The translations under genes were made by a program, and so were the position numbers. The notes under the pieces were generated by a model. That model saw nothing but the letters and a program-made list of their open reading frames with translations. It had not been told where the DNA came from and did not search any database. From Ensifer sp. WSM1721 (lineage in GTDB: Bacteria > Pseudomonadota > Alphaproteobacteria > Rhizobiales > Rhizobiaceae): a DNA stretch of 64,000 nucleotides. Every line of letters begins with the position of its first letter. Within the stretch, counting starts at the first letter, position 1. The stretch is from assembly GCF_000513895.2 (NCBI RefSeq), contig NZ_CP165783.1, positions 1,054,001 to 1,118,000 on the forward strand, read 5' to 3'. Below, piece after piece: positions 56,352 through 63,932 of the stretch.

Positions 56352-56809
56352 CCCGTGCGTAGCGACTGAAAAATGAATCGATTTCAACCGGGATTTGTTC
56401 CGCGACGCTACTGCGGAACAGAGCTCATGGCGAGGCCGCAGAATCCGCAAGAGCCGTGCGGCGAGCTGCGGTCGCGCTTGGGCTTTTGAGGCTGCCGAAC
56501 AGCTCGCCGCGAGGCTCGGCAGGGACTCCGCCGCGCTCGGCTCCGGTATCTGCACGATCTCGCCGATCAAGGCGCGAGGCACCTCTGCCGCCTGCCGACC
56601 GGATCGTCCGGGATGTCGGTGATCTCTCCACGTGCAGCTGCGGCACTGCGACAACACTCTTGCTGCGGCGTCCTGCAATGGCGAAATACTCAGTGAACTT
56701 TGGCACGGCGTGAGTTCCATCGCCTTGAAGGGGCACGAACTGACCGCCGACGCTCCGCTCGTCGCTCAGGCGCGGCAGAACCGCTTTCAGGCCGTTCTCG
56801 CGCTGTTGA
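56352..56809. other. Intergenic region, no gene seen
   Basis: These 458 bases upstream of the phospholipase D gene hold open frames on both strands, all GC-rich and without family features. A GGAAC on the minus strand near 56385-56390 has no properly spaced TT, so a stress promoter for PLD is uncertain. Confidence 0.4.
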
Positions 56810-56980
56810 TCAAGGCGCGCCGCGTGGGTTCGCTCGTCCGAGGAGCGTCGATCCCGCAGACCAGATCGCCGGATATTTCCCGGGCCTCGCCTGCTCGCTC
56901 CACAGTGGCCCAAACCACAGGAGCAGGAGTGCCGCGTCGAGCGGTAGAGCCAGGACCGCGATAAACAGTGTCGCTTCCAT
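56810..56980 (-). CDS. Small membrane protein
   Basis: A 56-residue protein with one hydrophobic segment (EATLFIAVLALPLDAALLLL) followed by a short basic tail. GAGG lies just before the ATG at 56980, and a good GGAAC-type promoter lies at 57043-57067 on the same strand, which supports a real stress-induced gene. No family is recognised; the longer open frame upstream is not coding. Confidence 0.5.
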   Translation of the reverse strand: MEATLFIAVLALPLDAALLLLWFGPLWSEQARPGKYPAIWSAGSTLLGRANPRGAP

Positions 56981-57042
56981 CGAATGCCTCGCTTGCAAGT
57001 GCCCGTATGCAGACCAGCCGCTGTACGGCCTCTCGCCTTTAC

Positions 57043-57067
57043 AACCTGCTGGTTCCTGGAAAGTTCC
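57043..57067 (-). promoter_or_regulatory. RpoE2/EcfG-type promoter
   Basis: Minus strand GGAAC (57067-57063), 18 bases and TT (57044-57043). It points to the small membrane protein gene at 56980, about 55 bases downstream of the expected start. Confidence 0.5.
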
Positions 57068-57187
57068 TTGCAAGCTCGCCCTGCACGGCGATGACCAGCG
57101 TTTCTTCGCATCGGCTCTACCGAACCGAACCAATACGACGTCCACGCATTTATCTAGCAGGACCATCTAATAAAGGGAGAAATTCCA

Positions 57188-57391
57188 ATGAATTGGGACC
57201 GGGTGGAAGGAAACTGGAAGCAGATCAAAGGGCGAGTGCAGGAACAGTGGGGCCTGCTCACCGATGACGATCTCGATCAGATCGCCGGCAGACGAGAACT
57301 CCTGGAAGGTAAAATCCAGGAGCGTTATGGGCTGGAAAAGGATCGCGTAAGAGAGGCGGTCGACGATTGGTACAATCGCAGCATGCTGTGA
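57188..57391 (+). CDS. CsbD family stress protein
   Basis: A 67-residue hydrophilic protein with the CsbD pattern: NWDRVEGNWKQIKGRVQEQW, then a repeat-like RRELLEGKIQERYGLEKD. CsbD proteins are strongly stress-induced and of unknown mechanism. AAAGGGAG precedes the start. A strong terminator follows at 57429. No clear GGAAC promoter was found directly upstream. Confidence 0.93.
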   Translation: MNWDRVEGNWKQIKGRVQEQWGLLTDDDLDQIAGRRELLEGKIQERYGLEKDRVREAVDDWYNRSML

Positions 57392-57428
57392 CTATCCCTG
57401 CAGCTGCTGAGCAGATCCATGCTGGCAA

Positions 57429-57457
57429 GCGCAACCGGCGGAGACTTCCGGTTGCGC
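57429..57457 (+). terminator. Terminator hairpin after CsbD gene
   Basis: Perfect 10-base stem GCGCAACCGG/CCGGTTGCGC with a nine-base loop, 38 bases after the stop codon. No T-run follows. Confidence 0.6.
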
Positions 57458-57508
57458 AGGCCCCTGGGCCCTCCGGCGATTACATCCTTTACGGCGGCAC
57501 ATGCCCTC

Positions 57509-57533
57509 GGAACTAAACGTTTATCGGCCGGTT
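57509..57533 (+). promoter_or_regulatory. RpoE2/EcfG-type promoter
   Basis: GGAAC (57509-57513), 18 bases and TT (57532-57533), with GGTT at the -10. It lies about 43 bases before the ATG of the exported gene at 57576. Confidence 0.6.
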
Positions 57534-57575
57534 TGGCCCGTGATCGAGCAGGCTCGTTCTAGAAGAGGCGAGGCC

Positions 57576-57878
57576 ATGAAAAGTATGATCCTTGGCGTTG
57601 CAGTGCTGCTGAGCACTGCCGCAGTACCGGCGTTCGGGCAGACGTCCGGGAGCACACCGGCCATCAACACCCCCGGTGTGCAGAACCCCGGGGCTCCAGT
57701 CCCCGGCAAGAACAGTTTCACGGAAGAGCAGGCGAGGGAGCAGATCGAGGAGGCCGGTTATACCGACGTCACGGGCTTGAAGCTCGACAACCAGGGGATC
57801 TGGCGGGCAACCGCGATGAAGGACGGAAAGTCCATCACCGTCGCTGTTGACTATCAGGGCAACGTGACCGCGCTCTAG
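57576..57878 (+). CDS. Exported PepSY-like small protein
   Basis: A 100-residue protein starting at 57576 with GAGGCGAGG upstream. The signal peptide is MKSMILGVAVLLSTAAVPAF, followed by a Pro/Gly/Asn linker and a PepSY-like domain (FTEEQAREQIEEAGYTDVTG, then GIWRATAMKDGKSITVAVDY). PepSY-type domains are periplasmic and may inhibit proteases or bind peptides. It has its own stress promoter. Confidence 0.8.
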   Translation: MKSMILGVAVLLSTAAVPAFGQTSGSTPAINTPGVQNPGAPVPGKNSFTEEQAREQIEEAGYTDVTGLKLDNQGIWRATAMKDGKSITVAVDYQGNVTAL

Positions 57879-57955
57879 GTCAGGGGACTCGGGGCGAACA
57901 GAGGCTGTATCACATTTGCCTCCTGCCGCTCGCTGCTACAGAAGAGGAGAACAAA

Positions 57956-58561
57956 ATGAAAACCGTGGCAGGACTTTTCGACGACTACTACGAAGCCCGG
58001 CAGGCGGTGAACGATTTGGAGGCCGCCGGCATTCCGTTAGGCGATATCAGCATCATCGCGAACAATGCCGGTGACCGATATTCGGTTGAAAGTTCCGGCG
58101 CCGCCGAAGGTGCGGGAGTGGGCGCGGGGTTGGGTGCGGCAGGCGGCGGCGCGGTCGGCCTGCTGACCGGTCTCGGCCTGATGGCTATTCCGGGAGTAGG
58201 ACCTGTCGTCGCCGCGGGATGGCTGGCGTCCACCGCAGTCGGGGCGGCTGCCGGAGCAATCGCCGGGGCCGCTGCAGGCGGCATCATCGGCTCGTTGACG
58301 GAATCCGGCATCGATGAAGACGACGCGCATCTTTATGCCGAGGGCGTCCGCCGCGGCGGCACGCTGGTGGTCGCCAGGGTCGAGGAAGTGATGGTCGCGC
58401 AGGCGGACGCGATCCTGAGGAATCGCAACGCCGTCGATATAACCGTCCGCCGCCGCGCCTATGTCGAAGAAGGCTGGACGCGTTTCGACGAAGCTTCGGC
58501 GCCCTATACCCGAGACCAGGTGGAGCGGGAGCGGGAGCGCTTCCGCCCAAGGTCGATATAG
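57956..58561 (+). CDS. General stress protein 17M-like, Gly-rich membrane-associated
   Basis: A 201-residue protein. The N-terminus TVAGLFDDYYEARQAVNDLE and GIPLGDISIIANNAG match the YflT/general stress 17M-like fold. A glycine/alanine-rich hydrophobic middle (about residues 48-110) looks like a glycine-zipper membrane segment. The C-terminal half has VRRGGTLVVARV and an acidic-basic tail. Its partner genes suggest stress induction; no direct function is known. Confidence 0.82.
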   Translation: MKTVAGLFDDYYEARQAVNDLEAAGIPLGDISIIANNAGDRYSVESSGAAEGAGVGAGLGAAGGGAVGLLTGLGLMAIPGVGPVVAAGWLASTAVGAAAGAIAGAAAGGIIGSLTESGIDEDDAHLYAEGVRRGGTLVVARVEEVMVAQADAILRNRNAVDITVRRRAYVEEGWTRFDEASAPYTRDQVERERERFRPRSI

Positions 58562-58578
58562 GGACGGGACTCCTGGAA

Positions 58579-58612
58579 GGCGCAGCCGGAGAATGTCGCA
58601 CGCGGCTGCGCC
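58579..58612 (+). terminator. Terminator hairpin after the 17M-like gene
   Basis: Perfect 10-base stem GGCGCAGCCG (58579-58588) with CGGCTGCGCC (58603-58612), 17 bases after the stop. No T-run. Confidence 0.55.
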
Positions 58613-58659
58613 ACCATCGATATCTCATCAGCTCGCCGACGGATCTGCTTCGATATCGC

Positions 58660-58685
58660 GGAACCCACACGCGTTCTTTCGTGTT
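58660..58685 (+). promoter_or_regulatory. RpoE2/EcfG-type promoter
   Basis: GGAAC (58660-58664), 19 bases and TT (58684-58685). It lies 32 bases before the nucleotidyltransferase start at 58718. Confidence 0.6.
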
Positions 58686-58717
58686 GTCGTAGGCCTTTCC
58701 TTGCAGGAGAAAAAAGC

Positions 58718-59533
58718 ATGCCATCGGCAAGCCCCCCGCAGCAGAAGTCGCCACGCGGCGCGCGCCCTCCTCTGGCCCTGCCGCGGCTCGCCGACGAGGA
58801 GGCCGAAGCCTTCGTCGCGACGGCCATAGCGGAGCTCGTCAGGTCGAAGATCCCGTTTCTGGTCGCCGGTACCTTCGCCGTCAGCGCCTATACCGGCATC
58901 TCGCGGCTGACGAAGGACCTAGACGTCTTCTGTAAAGCAGGGGACTACACACGGATACTCAATCACTTCAAGTCGCTCGGCTACACGGTGGAGATCGAGG
59001 ACGACCGGTGGCTGGGGAAGGTCTATAAGGGTAAGCTCTTCTTCGACGTCATCTTCTCGTCGCCGAACGGCACGATGCAGGTCAACGACGTCTGGTTCGA
59101 ACACGCCCTGCCGATCAAGATCAACGCTGCCACCGTGCCTATCGTCGCTCCGACCGAGCTCGTCTGGTCGAAATCCTTCATCCAGCTTCGTGACCGCTAC
59201 GATGGCGCCGACGTGGCGCACATGATCCTCAAGACCCATGATCAGATCGACTGGCGCCGACTGCTCGAATATATGGAAGCGCACTGGGAAGTGCTGCTGA
59301 TCCATCTCCTCAACTTCCGCTGGATCTATCCATCTGAACGCGACCGGGTTCCGAGCTGGCTCATGGACGAGCTCCTCGGCAGGGTGGCTGCGCAGAGGGA
59401 CCTGCCGCTGCCGCAGACGAAGATCTGCCGCGGGCGAATGTACTCGCGACGCGACTACGAAATCGACGTCACCGAATGGGGATTTGCCGACGTCGGCGGC
59501 GACGTAGAGATGCGCACAGGAAACAAGGAGTAG
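58718..59533 (+). CDS. Nucleotidyltransferase family protein
   Basis: A 271-residue protein. The NTase core is visible as FLVAGTFAVSAYTGISRLTK followed by DLDVFC (metal Asp-x-Asp) at about residue 69. A later LFFDVIFS supplies the third carboxylate strand. A basic N-terminal extension (about 35 residues) precedes the domain. It is probably a minimal nucleotidyltransferase, AbiEii/MNT-like in fold, acting with the metallophosphoesterase that starts four bases after its stop. AGGAGA precedes the start. Confidence 0.8.
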   Translation: MPSASPPQQKSPRGARPPLALPRLADEEAEAFVATAIAELVRSKIPFLVAGTFAVSAYTGISRLTKDLDVFCKAGDYTRILNHFKSLGYTVEIEDDRWLGKVYKGKLFFDVIFSSPNGTMQVNDVWFEHALPIKINAATVPIVAPTELVWSKSFIQLRDRYDGADVAHMILKTHDQIDWRRLLEYMEAHWEVLLIHLLNFRWIYPSERDRVPSWLMDELLGRVAAQRDLPLPQTKICRGRMYSRRDYEIDVTEWGFADVGGDVEMRTGNKE

Positions 59534-59537
59534 CTCC

Positions 59538-60248
59538 ATGAGCAAGACGAAGGTGGCCGCGGTCGCGGATCTCCACATGAAGGAGGACCGTTCGACCTCC
59601 TATACGGAACTGTTTACAGAGATCTCGCGTGTTGCGGACGTGCTCGTGATAGCCGGCGACCTCACCGACCTCGGCAAACCCGCAGAAGCGGAGCTTCTGG
59701 CCGCCGATCTCAAATCCTGCACGGTTCCGGTGGTGGCGGTTCTTGGAAACCATGATCACCAATGCAACGCCGTGGAGGAGATCTCGGCGATCCTGATGAA
59801 GGCGGGTGTCCATCTCCTCGACGGGCAGGCGGTGGAGATCGCCGGCGTCGGCTTTGCCGGTACAAAGGGGTTTGTCGGCGGTTTCGGACGGCATATGCTC
59901 GGCTCTTTCGGTGAAGCCGCCCTGAAGGCGATGGTTTCGGAAACGGTCGACGAGGCGATGCGTCTCGAAAACGCCCTGCGGAAAACCAGCGCGCAACACT
60001 CGGTCGTCGTCCTCCACTATGCCCCGATCGCCGAGACCGTCGCGGGAGAGCCCGAAGAGATCTATCCCTTCCTCGGCTCCTCCCGCTTTGCGGAAACCAT
60101 CGACCGCTTCCGGGTCAGCGCGGTCGTGCACGGCCACGCCCACAAGGGCACATATAAAGGAAAGACGCCCGGCGGCGCCCCCGTCTTCAACGTCGCCGCC
60201 CATGTCGAGAAACCGACCGGCCGGCCCTATGCGATACTGGAATTCTGA
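59538..60248 (+). CDS. Calcineurin-like metallophosphoesterase
   Basis: A 236-residue phosphoesterase with all family motifs: AVADLHM, VIAGDLTD, VLGNHDHQ, VVLHYAP and VHGHAHKG. It is cytoplasmic and uses two metals. It lies four bases after the nucleotidyltransferase gene, so the pair is coupled and may add and remove a nucleotide or phosphate on the same partner, which is an inference. Confidence 0.92.
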   Translation: MSKTKVAAVADLHMKEDRSTSYTELFTEISRVADVLVIAGDLTDLGKPAEAELLAADLKSCTVPVVAVLGNHDHQCNAVEEISAILMKAGVHLLDGQAVEIAGVGFAGTKGFVGGFGRHMLGSFGEAALKAMVSETVDEAMRLENALRKTSAQHSVVVLHYAPIAETVAGEPEEIYPFLGSSRFAETIDRFRVSAVVHGHAHKGTYKGKTPGGAPVFNVAAHVEKPTGRPYAILEF

Positions 60249-60258
60249 CGCAGCAGAA

Positions 60259-60274
60259 ACGGAGCGTGCTCCGT
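60259..60274. terminator. Hairpin after metallophosphoesterase gene
   Basis: ACGGAGCGTGCTCCGT forms a perfect inverted repeat 11 bases after the stop, between converging genes. No T-run. Confidence 0.4.
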
Positions 60275-60278
60275 GCCC

Positions 60279-60389
60279 TCAAGGGGCCAAAATCACTTTG
60301 ACGATGACATCGCGCTCGTCCTCGATCTTCGGATCGGGAACGCTTTCGCATCGGATGTCGCCTTTGCCGTGCCAGGTCAGAGCCCTCAT
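60279..60389 (-). pseudogene. Truncated N-terminus of a zinc alcohol dehydrogenase
   Basis: A 36-codon ORF beginning MRALTWHGKGDIRCESVPDP and continuing with KIEDERDVIVKV, the unmistakable start of glutathione-independent formaldehyde/alcohol dehydrogenase-like proteins, then stopping after ILAP. The rest of the gene, including the first zinc-ligand Cys, is gone. The start overlaps the SDR stop as ATGA, the normal spacing of an intact SDR-ADH operon. A deletion or rearrangement ending near 60285 brought it next to the convergent phosphoesterase gene. Confidence 0.75.
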
Positions 60390-61432
60390 CTTAGGAAGCC
60401 TCCGCTTTTGAACAGGCGGCGCCCCATGGCGGCCGCCTGCAGCGGGAGAAAGCCTCGGCGATGGGATGCGCGTGGCATGCCGCTGACCACGGCCGCAAGC
60501 GCCAGTCCGACGACGACTGCAGCCGCGACGCCGGCGATCGGGACCCTGCGCTCCGAACGCCAACCGCCCTCGACACCGCCGGGGATTGCCGGGGCCCTGA
60601 ACAGGTTGCCGTTGCTTCTTTCGACACGCGGCGCTTGCCTGAGATAACGTGAGGTGAGGTATGCGGTGAGGCGCGAGCTCGTATTGGGGGCGAGAAAATG
60701 CGCAAGCCGCGCCAGGTCCGCGACCGCACCGACGGTGATGGACGTGCGCGGATGCTCTGCGAGGCGGACGATGGCGCGGGCGGCACGGCGTGCATCATAG
60801 ACGGGCGGAGGCACGCTGAGCTTGCGACCGGTGTAGTTCGCACCATGCGCGACGCCGGGCGTGTCCATGAAGGTCGGATAGACGTCGCAGATATGGATAT
60901 CGGGTTCGCCGGCAAGTTCCGCCCGCAGCGCTTCGGAAAAGCCCCTCAGACCGAATTTGCTCGCCCCGTAGGCTGCCGCGAAGGGTGTCGCTGCGAACCC
61001 GCCGAGCGAGATCATGTTGATGAAGATGCCGTGACGCTGCCTCAGAAAAATCGGAATGACCGCGTGTGCGTCGTTGAAATGGCCGATCAGGTTCGTACGA
61101 ATGACCTGCTGGTGGGCTTCGATCGGGGTCTCCTCGAAACGGCCCACGGCTCCGACACCGACATTGCTGAACCAGATGTCGATCTTGCCGAAGCTCATCG
61201 CCTTCTCTGCAAGCTTCTTGACGGCGCCGGCGTCGGTCACATCGGTCGGAGCGACCAGAACCTCCGCCCCCAATTCGCGACAGATCTTCGCGACGAGCTG
61301 GAGTGCCGAGGCATCACGCGCCGCCAGCACGAGCTTTGCTCCTCGCTTAGCGAATTCTTCCGCGGTTGCCTGCCCCACACCGGACGAGGCACCGGTGATC
61401 ACGACTACTTGATCCTTCAGGGATTTCCACAT
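60386..61432 (-). CDS. Short-chain dehydrogenase/reductase
   Basis: A 348-residue SDR with membrane-type C-terminal extension. The Rossmann motif is VVVITGASSGVGQATAEEFA, the NAG-like motif is WFSNVGVGAVG, and the active-site YGASKFG holds Tyr and Lys with Ser in MISLGG. The last about 70 residues add a hydrophobic segment (VPIAGVAAAVVVGLALAAVV). The start at 61432 has GGAG 7 bases upstream. It shares a palindromic stress promoter with topoisomerase IB, and its former operon partner is the truncated ADH. Confidence 0.9.
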   Translation of the reverse strand: MWKSLKDQVVVITGASSGVGQATAEEFAKRGAKLVLAARDASALQLVAKICRELGAEVLVAPTDVTDAGAVKKLAEKAMSFGKIDIWFSNVGVGAVGRFEETPIEAHQQVIRTNLIGHFNDAHAVIPIFLRQRHGIFINMISLGGFAATPFAAAYGASKFGLRGFSEALRAELAGEPDIHICDVYPTFMDTPGVAHGANYTGRKLSVPPPVYDARRAARAIVRLAEHPRTSITVGAVADLARLAHFLAPNTSSRLTAYLTSRYLRQAPRVERSNGNLFRAPAIPGGVEGGWRSERRVPIAGVAAAVVVGLALAAVVSGMPRASHRRGFLPLQAAAMGRRLFKSGGFLR

Positions 61433-61462
61433 GGCGCTTCTCCGTCTCGAGCAAGTGCCGAC

Positions 61463-61489
61463 GGAACCGCGTGCGGCTGAATATGTTCC
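61463..61489. promoter_or_regulatory. Palindromic bidirectional RpoE2/EcfG-type promoter
   Basis: GGAAC (61463-61467), 17 bases, GTTCC (61485-61489). Reading right, GGAAC-N18-TT points to topoisomerase IB; reading left, GGAAC-N18-TT points to the SDR gene. A further GGAAC at 61542-61546 with CGTT at 61565-61568 is a slightly long-spaced extra candidate for the topoisomerase gene. Confidence 0.65.
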
Positions 61490-61611
61490 GCCGCGCATCG
61501 GCATCAACGGCCTGAAAATCGAGCTGTTTCGCTATGTGCTCGGAACCGGACCCATGCGGTGCCGCGTTAGTCTTGGTTAAATTCCAACACGGGCCGAAAG
61601 GGGCCGCCCCC

Positions 61612-62751
61612 ATGCCGTTGCAAGCCACCCTCACGCCGACGGACAATCGTGCGGCAATGATGCAAAACCACTTCGAAGAGGAAGCGGTGCGCGATCCATG
61701 CAGCGGCTTGGACCTGGTTCCGCCGCGGGAAGCCGGCCTCGTCTATGTCAGCGATTCCGAACCCGGCATCAGGCGGCAGCGCTGCGGCAAGGGCTTCGCC
61801 TACAAAATGCCCGACGGCTCTACCGTCACCGACCCGGCGACGAAAGCTCGCATTTCGGCACTGGGCCTGCCGCCGGCCTACCAGAACGTCTGGATCTGCC
61901 TCGATGAAAACGGTCACCTGCAGGCGACTGGCTTCGACGCACGCGGTCGCAAGCAATACCGCTATCATGAGAAATGGCAGGCGCTTCGAAGCGGCGACAA
62001 GTTCGCTCAACTGGTCCCCTTCGGCAAGGCGCTGCCGAGAATAAGGCGCACGGTGCGACGCCACATGGAGGGTAGCCCGGATGACGTCCAGACCATTCTC
62101 GCCGCACTTGTTGCGTTGCTCGACGAGGCGCATCTGCGCACGGGAAGTCCCGCCTATGTAGAGGAAAATGCAACCTACGGGGCGACGACCCTCTTGAAAC
62201 GTCACCTGAAGCTGGTGGACGGATGCATCGAACTGAAATTCGCCGCCAAGGGCGGCAAGCGTGTGACGCGGCGGCTTCGCCGCCCGAAGCTGCAGCGCCT
62301 GCTTGAAGAAATCGCAGACCTGCCGGGACGGCAGCTCTTCGTCTGGAAGGACGAGAACGACGCTCTCCGTCCTGTCGATTCGGGTCGCCTCAACCGCTAC
62401 CTCGCGGAGATCGCCGGCCTTCCGGTCTCAGCCAAGACATTCCGGACCTGGGCCGGAAGCGTCGCCGCTTTTGCGGCCGCGCGAGCCGCGCTCGACGAAA
62501 TCGGGCGCGCGACGGTCAAACAGATGAGCGAGGCCGCAGCAGCGGTGCTTTGCAACACGCCGGCGATCTGTCGCAAAAGCTACATCCATCCGGACATCAT
62601 CGCTCTGGCCGGCAATGACTCCACAATATCAGTCAGGCAATTGCGGATGCGCGGGGGAGCGAAGCCGGAGTTGCGTGCCGAGGAAGCACGTATGCTCAAC
62701 TTCTTGGCTCGTGCCGAGCGAGCCCGAAGACGAAGCGACGGGCCCCGATGA
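61612..62751 (+). CDS. DNA topoisomerase IB (poxvirus/bacterial type)
   Basis: A 379-residue enzyme that relaxes supercoiled DNA through a 3'-phosphotyrosine link. Signature features are GFAYKMPDGSTVTD, YRYHEKW with an active-site Arg, KTFRTWAGS with the second Arg, and the catalytic Tyr in CRKSYIHPDII. The start at 61612 follows AAAGGGG; a later ATG would remove a poorly conserved leader of about 15 residues. Bacterial IB enzymes are often stress-induced, which fits the promoter. Confidence 0.94.
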   Translation: MPLQATLTPTDNRAAMMQNHFEEEAVRDPCSGLDLVPPREAGLVYVSDSEPGIRRQRCGKGFAYKMPDGSTVTDPATKARISALGLPPAYQNVWICLDENGHLQATGFDARGRKQYRYHEKWQALRSGDKFAQLVPFGKALPRIRRTVRRHMEGSPDDVQTILAALVALLDEAHLRTGSPAYVEENATYGATTLLKRHLKLVDGCIELKFAAKGGKRVTRRLRRPKLQRLLEEIADLPGRQLFVWKDENDALRPVDSGRLNRYLAEIAGLPVSAKTFRTWAGSVAAFAAARAALDEIGRATVKQMSEAAAAVLCNTPAICRKSYIHPDIIALAGNDSTISVRQLRMRGGAKPELRAEEARMLNFLARAERARRRSDGPR

Positions 62752-62763
62752 AAGGGCCCGTCG
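62736..62763. terminator. Terminator hairpin overlapping the topoisomerase stop
   Basis: Perfect 10-base stem CGACGGGCCC (62736-62745) with GGGCCCGTCG (62754-62763). The topoisomerase stop codon TGA (62749-62751) lies in the loop. It also faces the end of the convergent BON gene, so it may serve both. Confidence 0.65.
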
Positions 62764-62799
62764 CAATATCACGGGCGGCGCGGAACGTCCCTTTTCACT

Positions 62800-63513
62800 T
62801 CAAAGGTTGCGATCGGTTTCGCCGCCGGTCCACCCGGTGGTGCTTCCCGTCGTGCCTGTGCTTCCCGACGTCCGAACGCGGATGTTGTTTTGAACATGGG
62901 TGACGCCGGAGACGTCTTCGGCGCAATCCTCGGCCCGGTGTTTGGCCCATCTCGAGTCGACGAAACCGCTGAGCTGCACCTCCCCGTTCGTGACGGAAAC
63001 CTCGATATTCGACGCGTCGAGCGCTCCGTCGTCGCTCAAGCGGTCGCTCACGTCTTCCTGGATGCGGCTATCGGAGCGGGTATAGCCCTTGGGTCCCTTG
63101 CCGCGATACTGATCCATCTGGCGCCTGCGTTCAGCCTCCTCGTCGCCGAACCAGGAAGCCACTTCGTCGCCGGCGCGTTCGAAGAAGCCGCGTTCCTCTC
63201 CGTAGTCTCTGCCGCGAGACGGGTAGCGCTCCCGATAGCCATAGCCGGGATTGTAGTAACCGCCGCCATAATAGGGGCCGCCGGGGCCCTGATAGTCGCG
63301 GAAGGCACCTTCCCGGTTCCAACGATCGACGTCCTCGCCCCTGCGGCGATAGCCGCCGGCCCAACCGGTCTCGGCATCCGGAAAATATTCCGAATTCTCG
63401 TAATCTGCGCCGGCATAACCGCGGCGCCTCTCCTCATCGGAGTAGCCATAGCGCCCGCGTTCGGATTCCGGGTAGCGCCCGTAGTTGCGACTCCAATTCG
63501 TCCTATAGGGCAT
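62800..63513 (-). CDS. SWFGD/BON domain protein
   Basis: A 237-residue protein. The first half is a Tyr/Gly/Arg-rich low-complexity stretch. Then comes VASWFGDEEAERRRQMDQYR, the SWFGD motif, and a BON domain (DSRIQEDVSDRLSDDGALDA through HVQNNIRV). A Thr/Gly-rich tail ends it. BON domains bind membranes or lipids in stress proteins. The start at 63513 has GGAGGAGATC upstream. It has a GGAAC-type promoter. Confidence 0.88.
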   Translation of the reverse strand: MPYRTNWSRNYGRYPESERGRYGYSDEERRRGYAGADYENSEYFPDAETGWAGGYRRRGEDVDRWNREGAFRDYQGPGGPYYGGGYYNPGYGYRERYPSRGRDYGEERGFFERAGDEVASWFGDEEAERRRQMDQYRGKGPKGYTRSDSRIQEDVSDRLSDDGALDASNIEVSVTNGEVQLSGFVDSRWAKHRAEDCAEDVSGVTHVQNNIRVRTSGSTGTTGSTTGWTGGETDRNL

Positions 63514-63553
63514 GATCTCCTCCATTCGTTTTCATTTGTTCGAGTTTCGACCA

Positions 63554-63578
63554 AACCAACGAAGAAGCGCGCGGTTCC
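63554..63578 (-). promoter_or_regulatory. RpoE2/EcfG-type promoter of the BON gene
   Basis: Minus strand GGAAC (63578-63574), 18 bases, TT (63555-63554). About 40 bases before the ATG at 63513. Confidence 0.5.
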
Positions 63579-63626
63579 CCGCCGCGGCGCCGGCGCCCGG
63601 TGTTTTCGGGCAGGTCGGGACGTGAG

Positions 63627-63644
63627 GGAGCGGGCGCCCGCTCC
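63627..63644. repeat. Perfect GC-rich inverted repeat
   Basis: GGAGCGGGCGCCCGCTCC is an 18-base perfect palindrome followed on the plus strand by GAAAAAA. It lies between two leftward genes. It may act as a transcription-ending hairpin for the upstream small gene, but the T-run falls on its 5' side. Confidence 0.5.
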
Positions 63645-63683
63645 GAAAAAAGGGCGGGGGTGGCACGCCCCGAGTTGTCGGAC

Positions 63684-63878
63684 CTAGTCGCCCTTCGTCT
63701 TTCCGGCGTCAGACAACTTGCCGCGATGCGGGTCTTTCAGATTTTCGCCGGCCGCGTCTCTGTCGCGCTCGGGATCGTCCTTTGCCGGCATATATCCTCT
63801 GGGCCGTGTTTCCTTCGGCCCTTCCCACCTCGGCGATTGTTCCGTTGTGCCGGGCGCGCCGTTCTTGGGTGTCTTCAT
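63684..63878 (-). CDS. Small hydrophilic protein of unknown function
   Basis: A 64-residue, strongly charged protein (KTPKNGAPGTTEQSPRWEGP, then RDRDAAGENLKDPHRGKLSD) with no membrane segment. It looks like the small disordered proteins common in rhizobial stress regulons. No clear GGAAC promoter lies upstream within the window. Confidence 0.6.
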   Translation of the reverse strand: MKTPKNGAPGTTEQSPRWEGPKETRPRGYMPAKDDPERDRDAAGENLKDPHRGKLSDAGKTKGD

Positions 63879-63932
63879 GATTCTTCTCCGGAAGTGTCGC
63901 TCAGGACGAGGAGCAGCTTTCTTCGCCGTGCG

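Noticed and set aside
56385..56392. GGAAC as a stress promoter for phospholipase D
   Set aside because: On the minus strand the TT falls 20 bases after GGAAC, outside the 18-19 base range used for the other sites.
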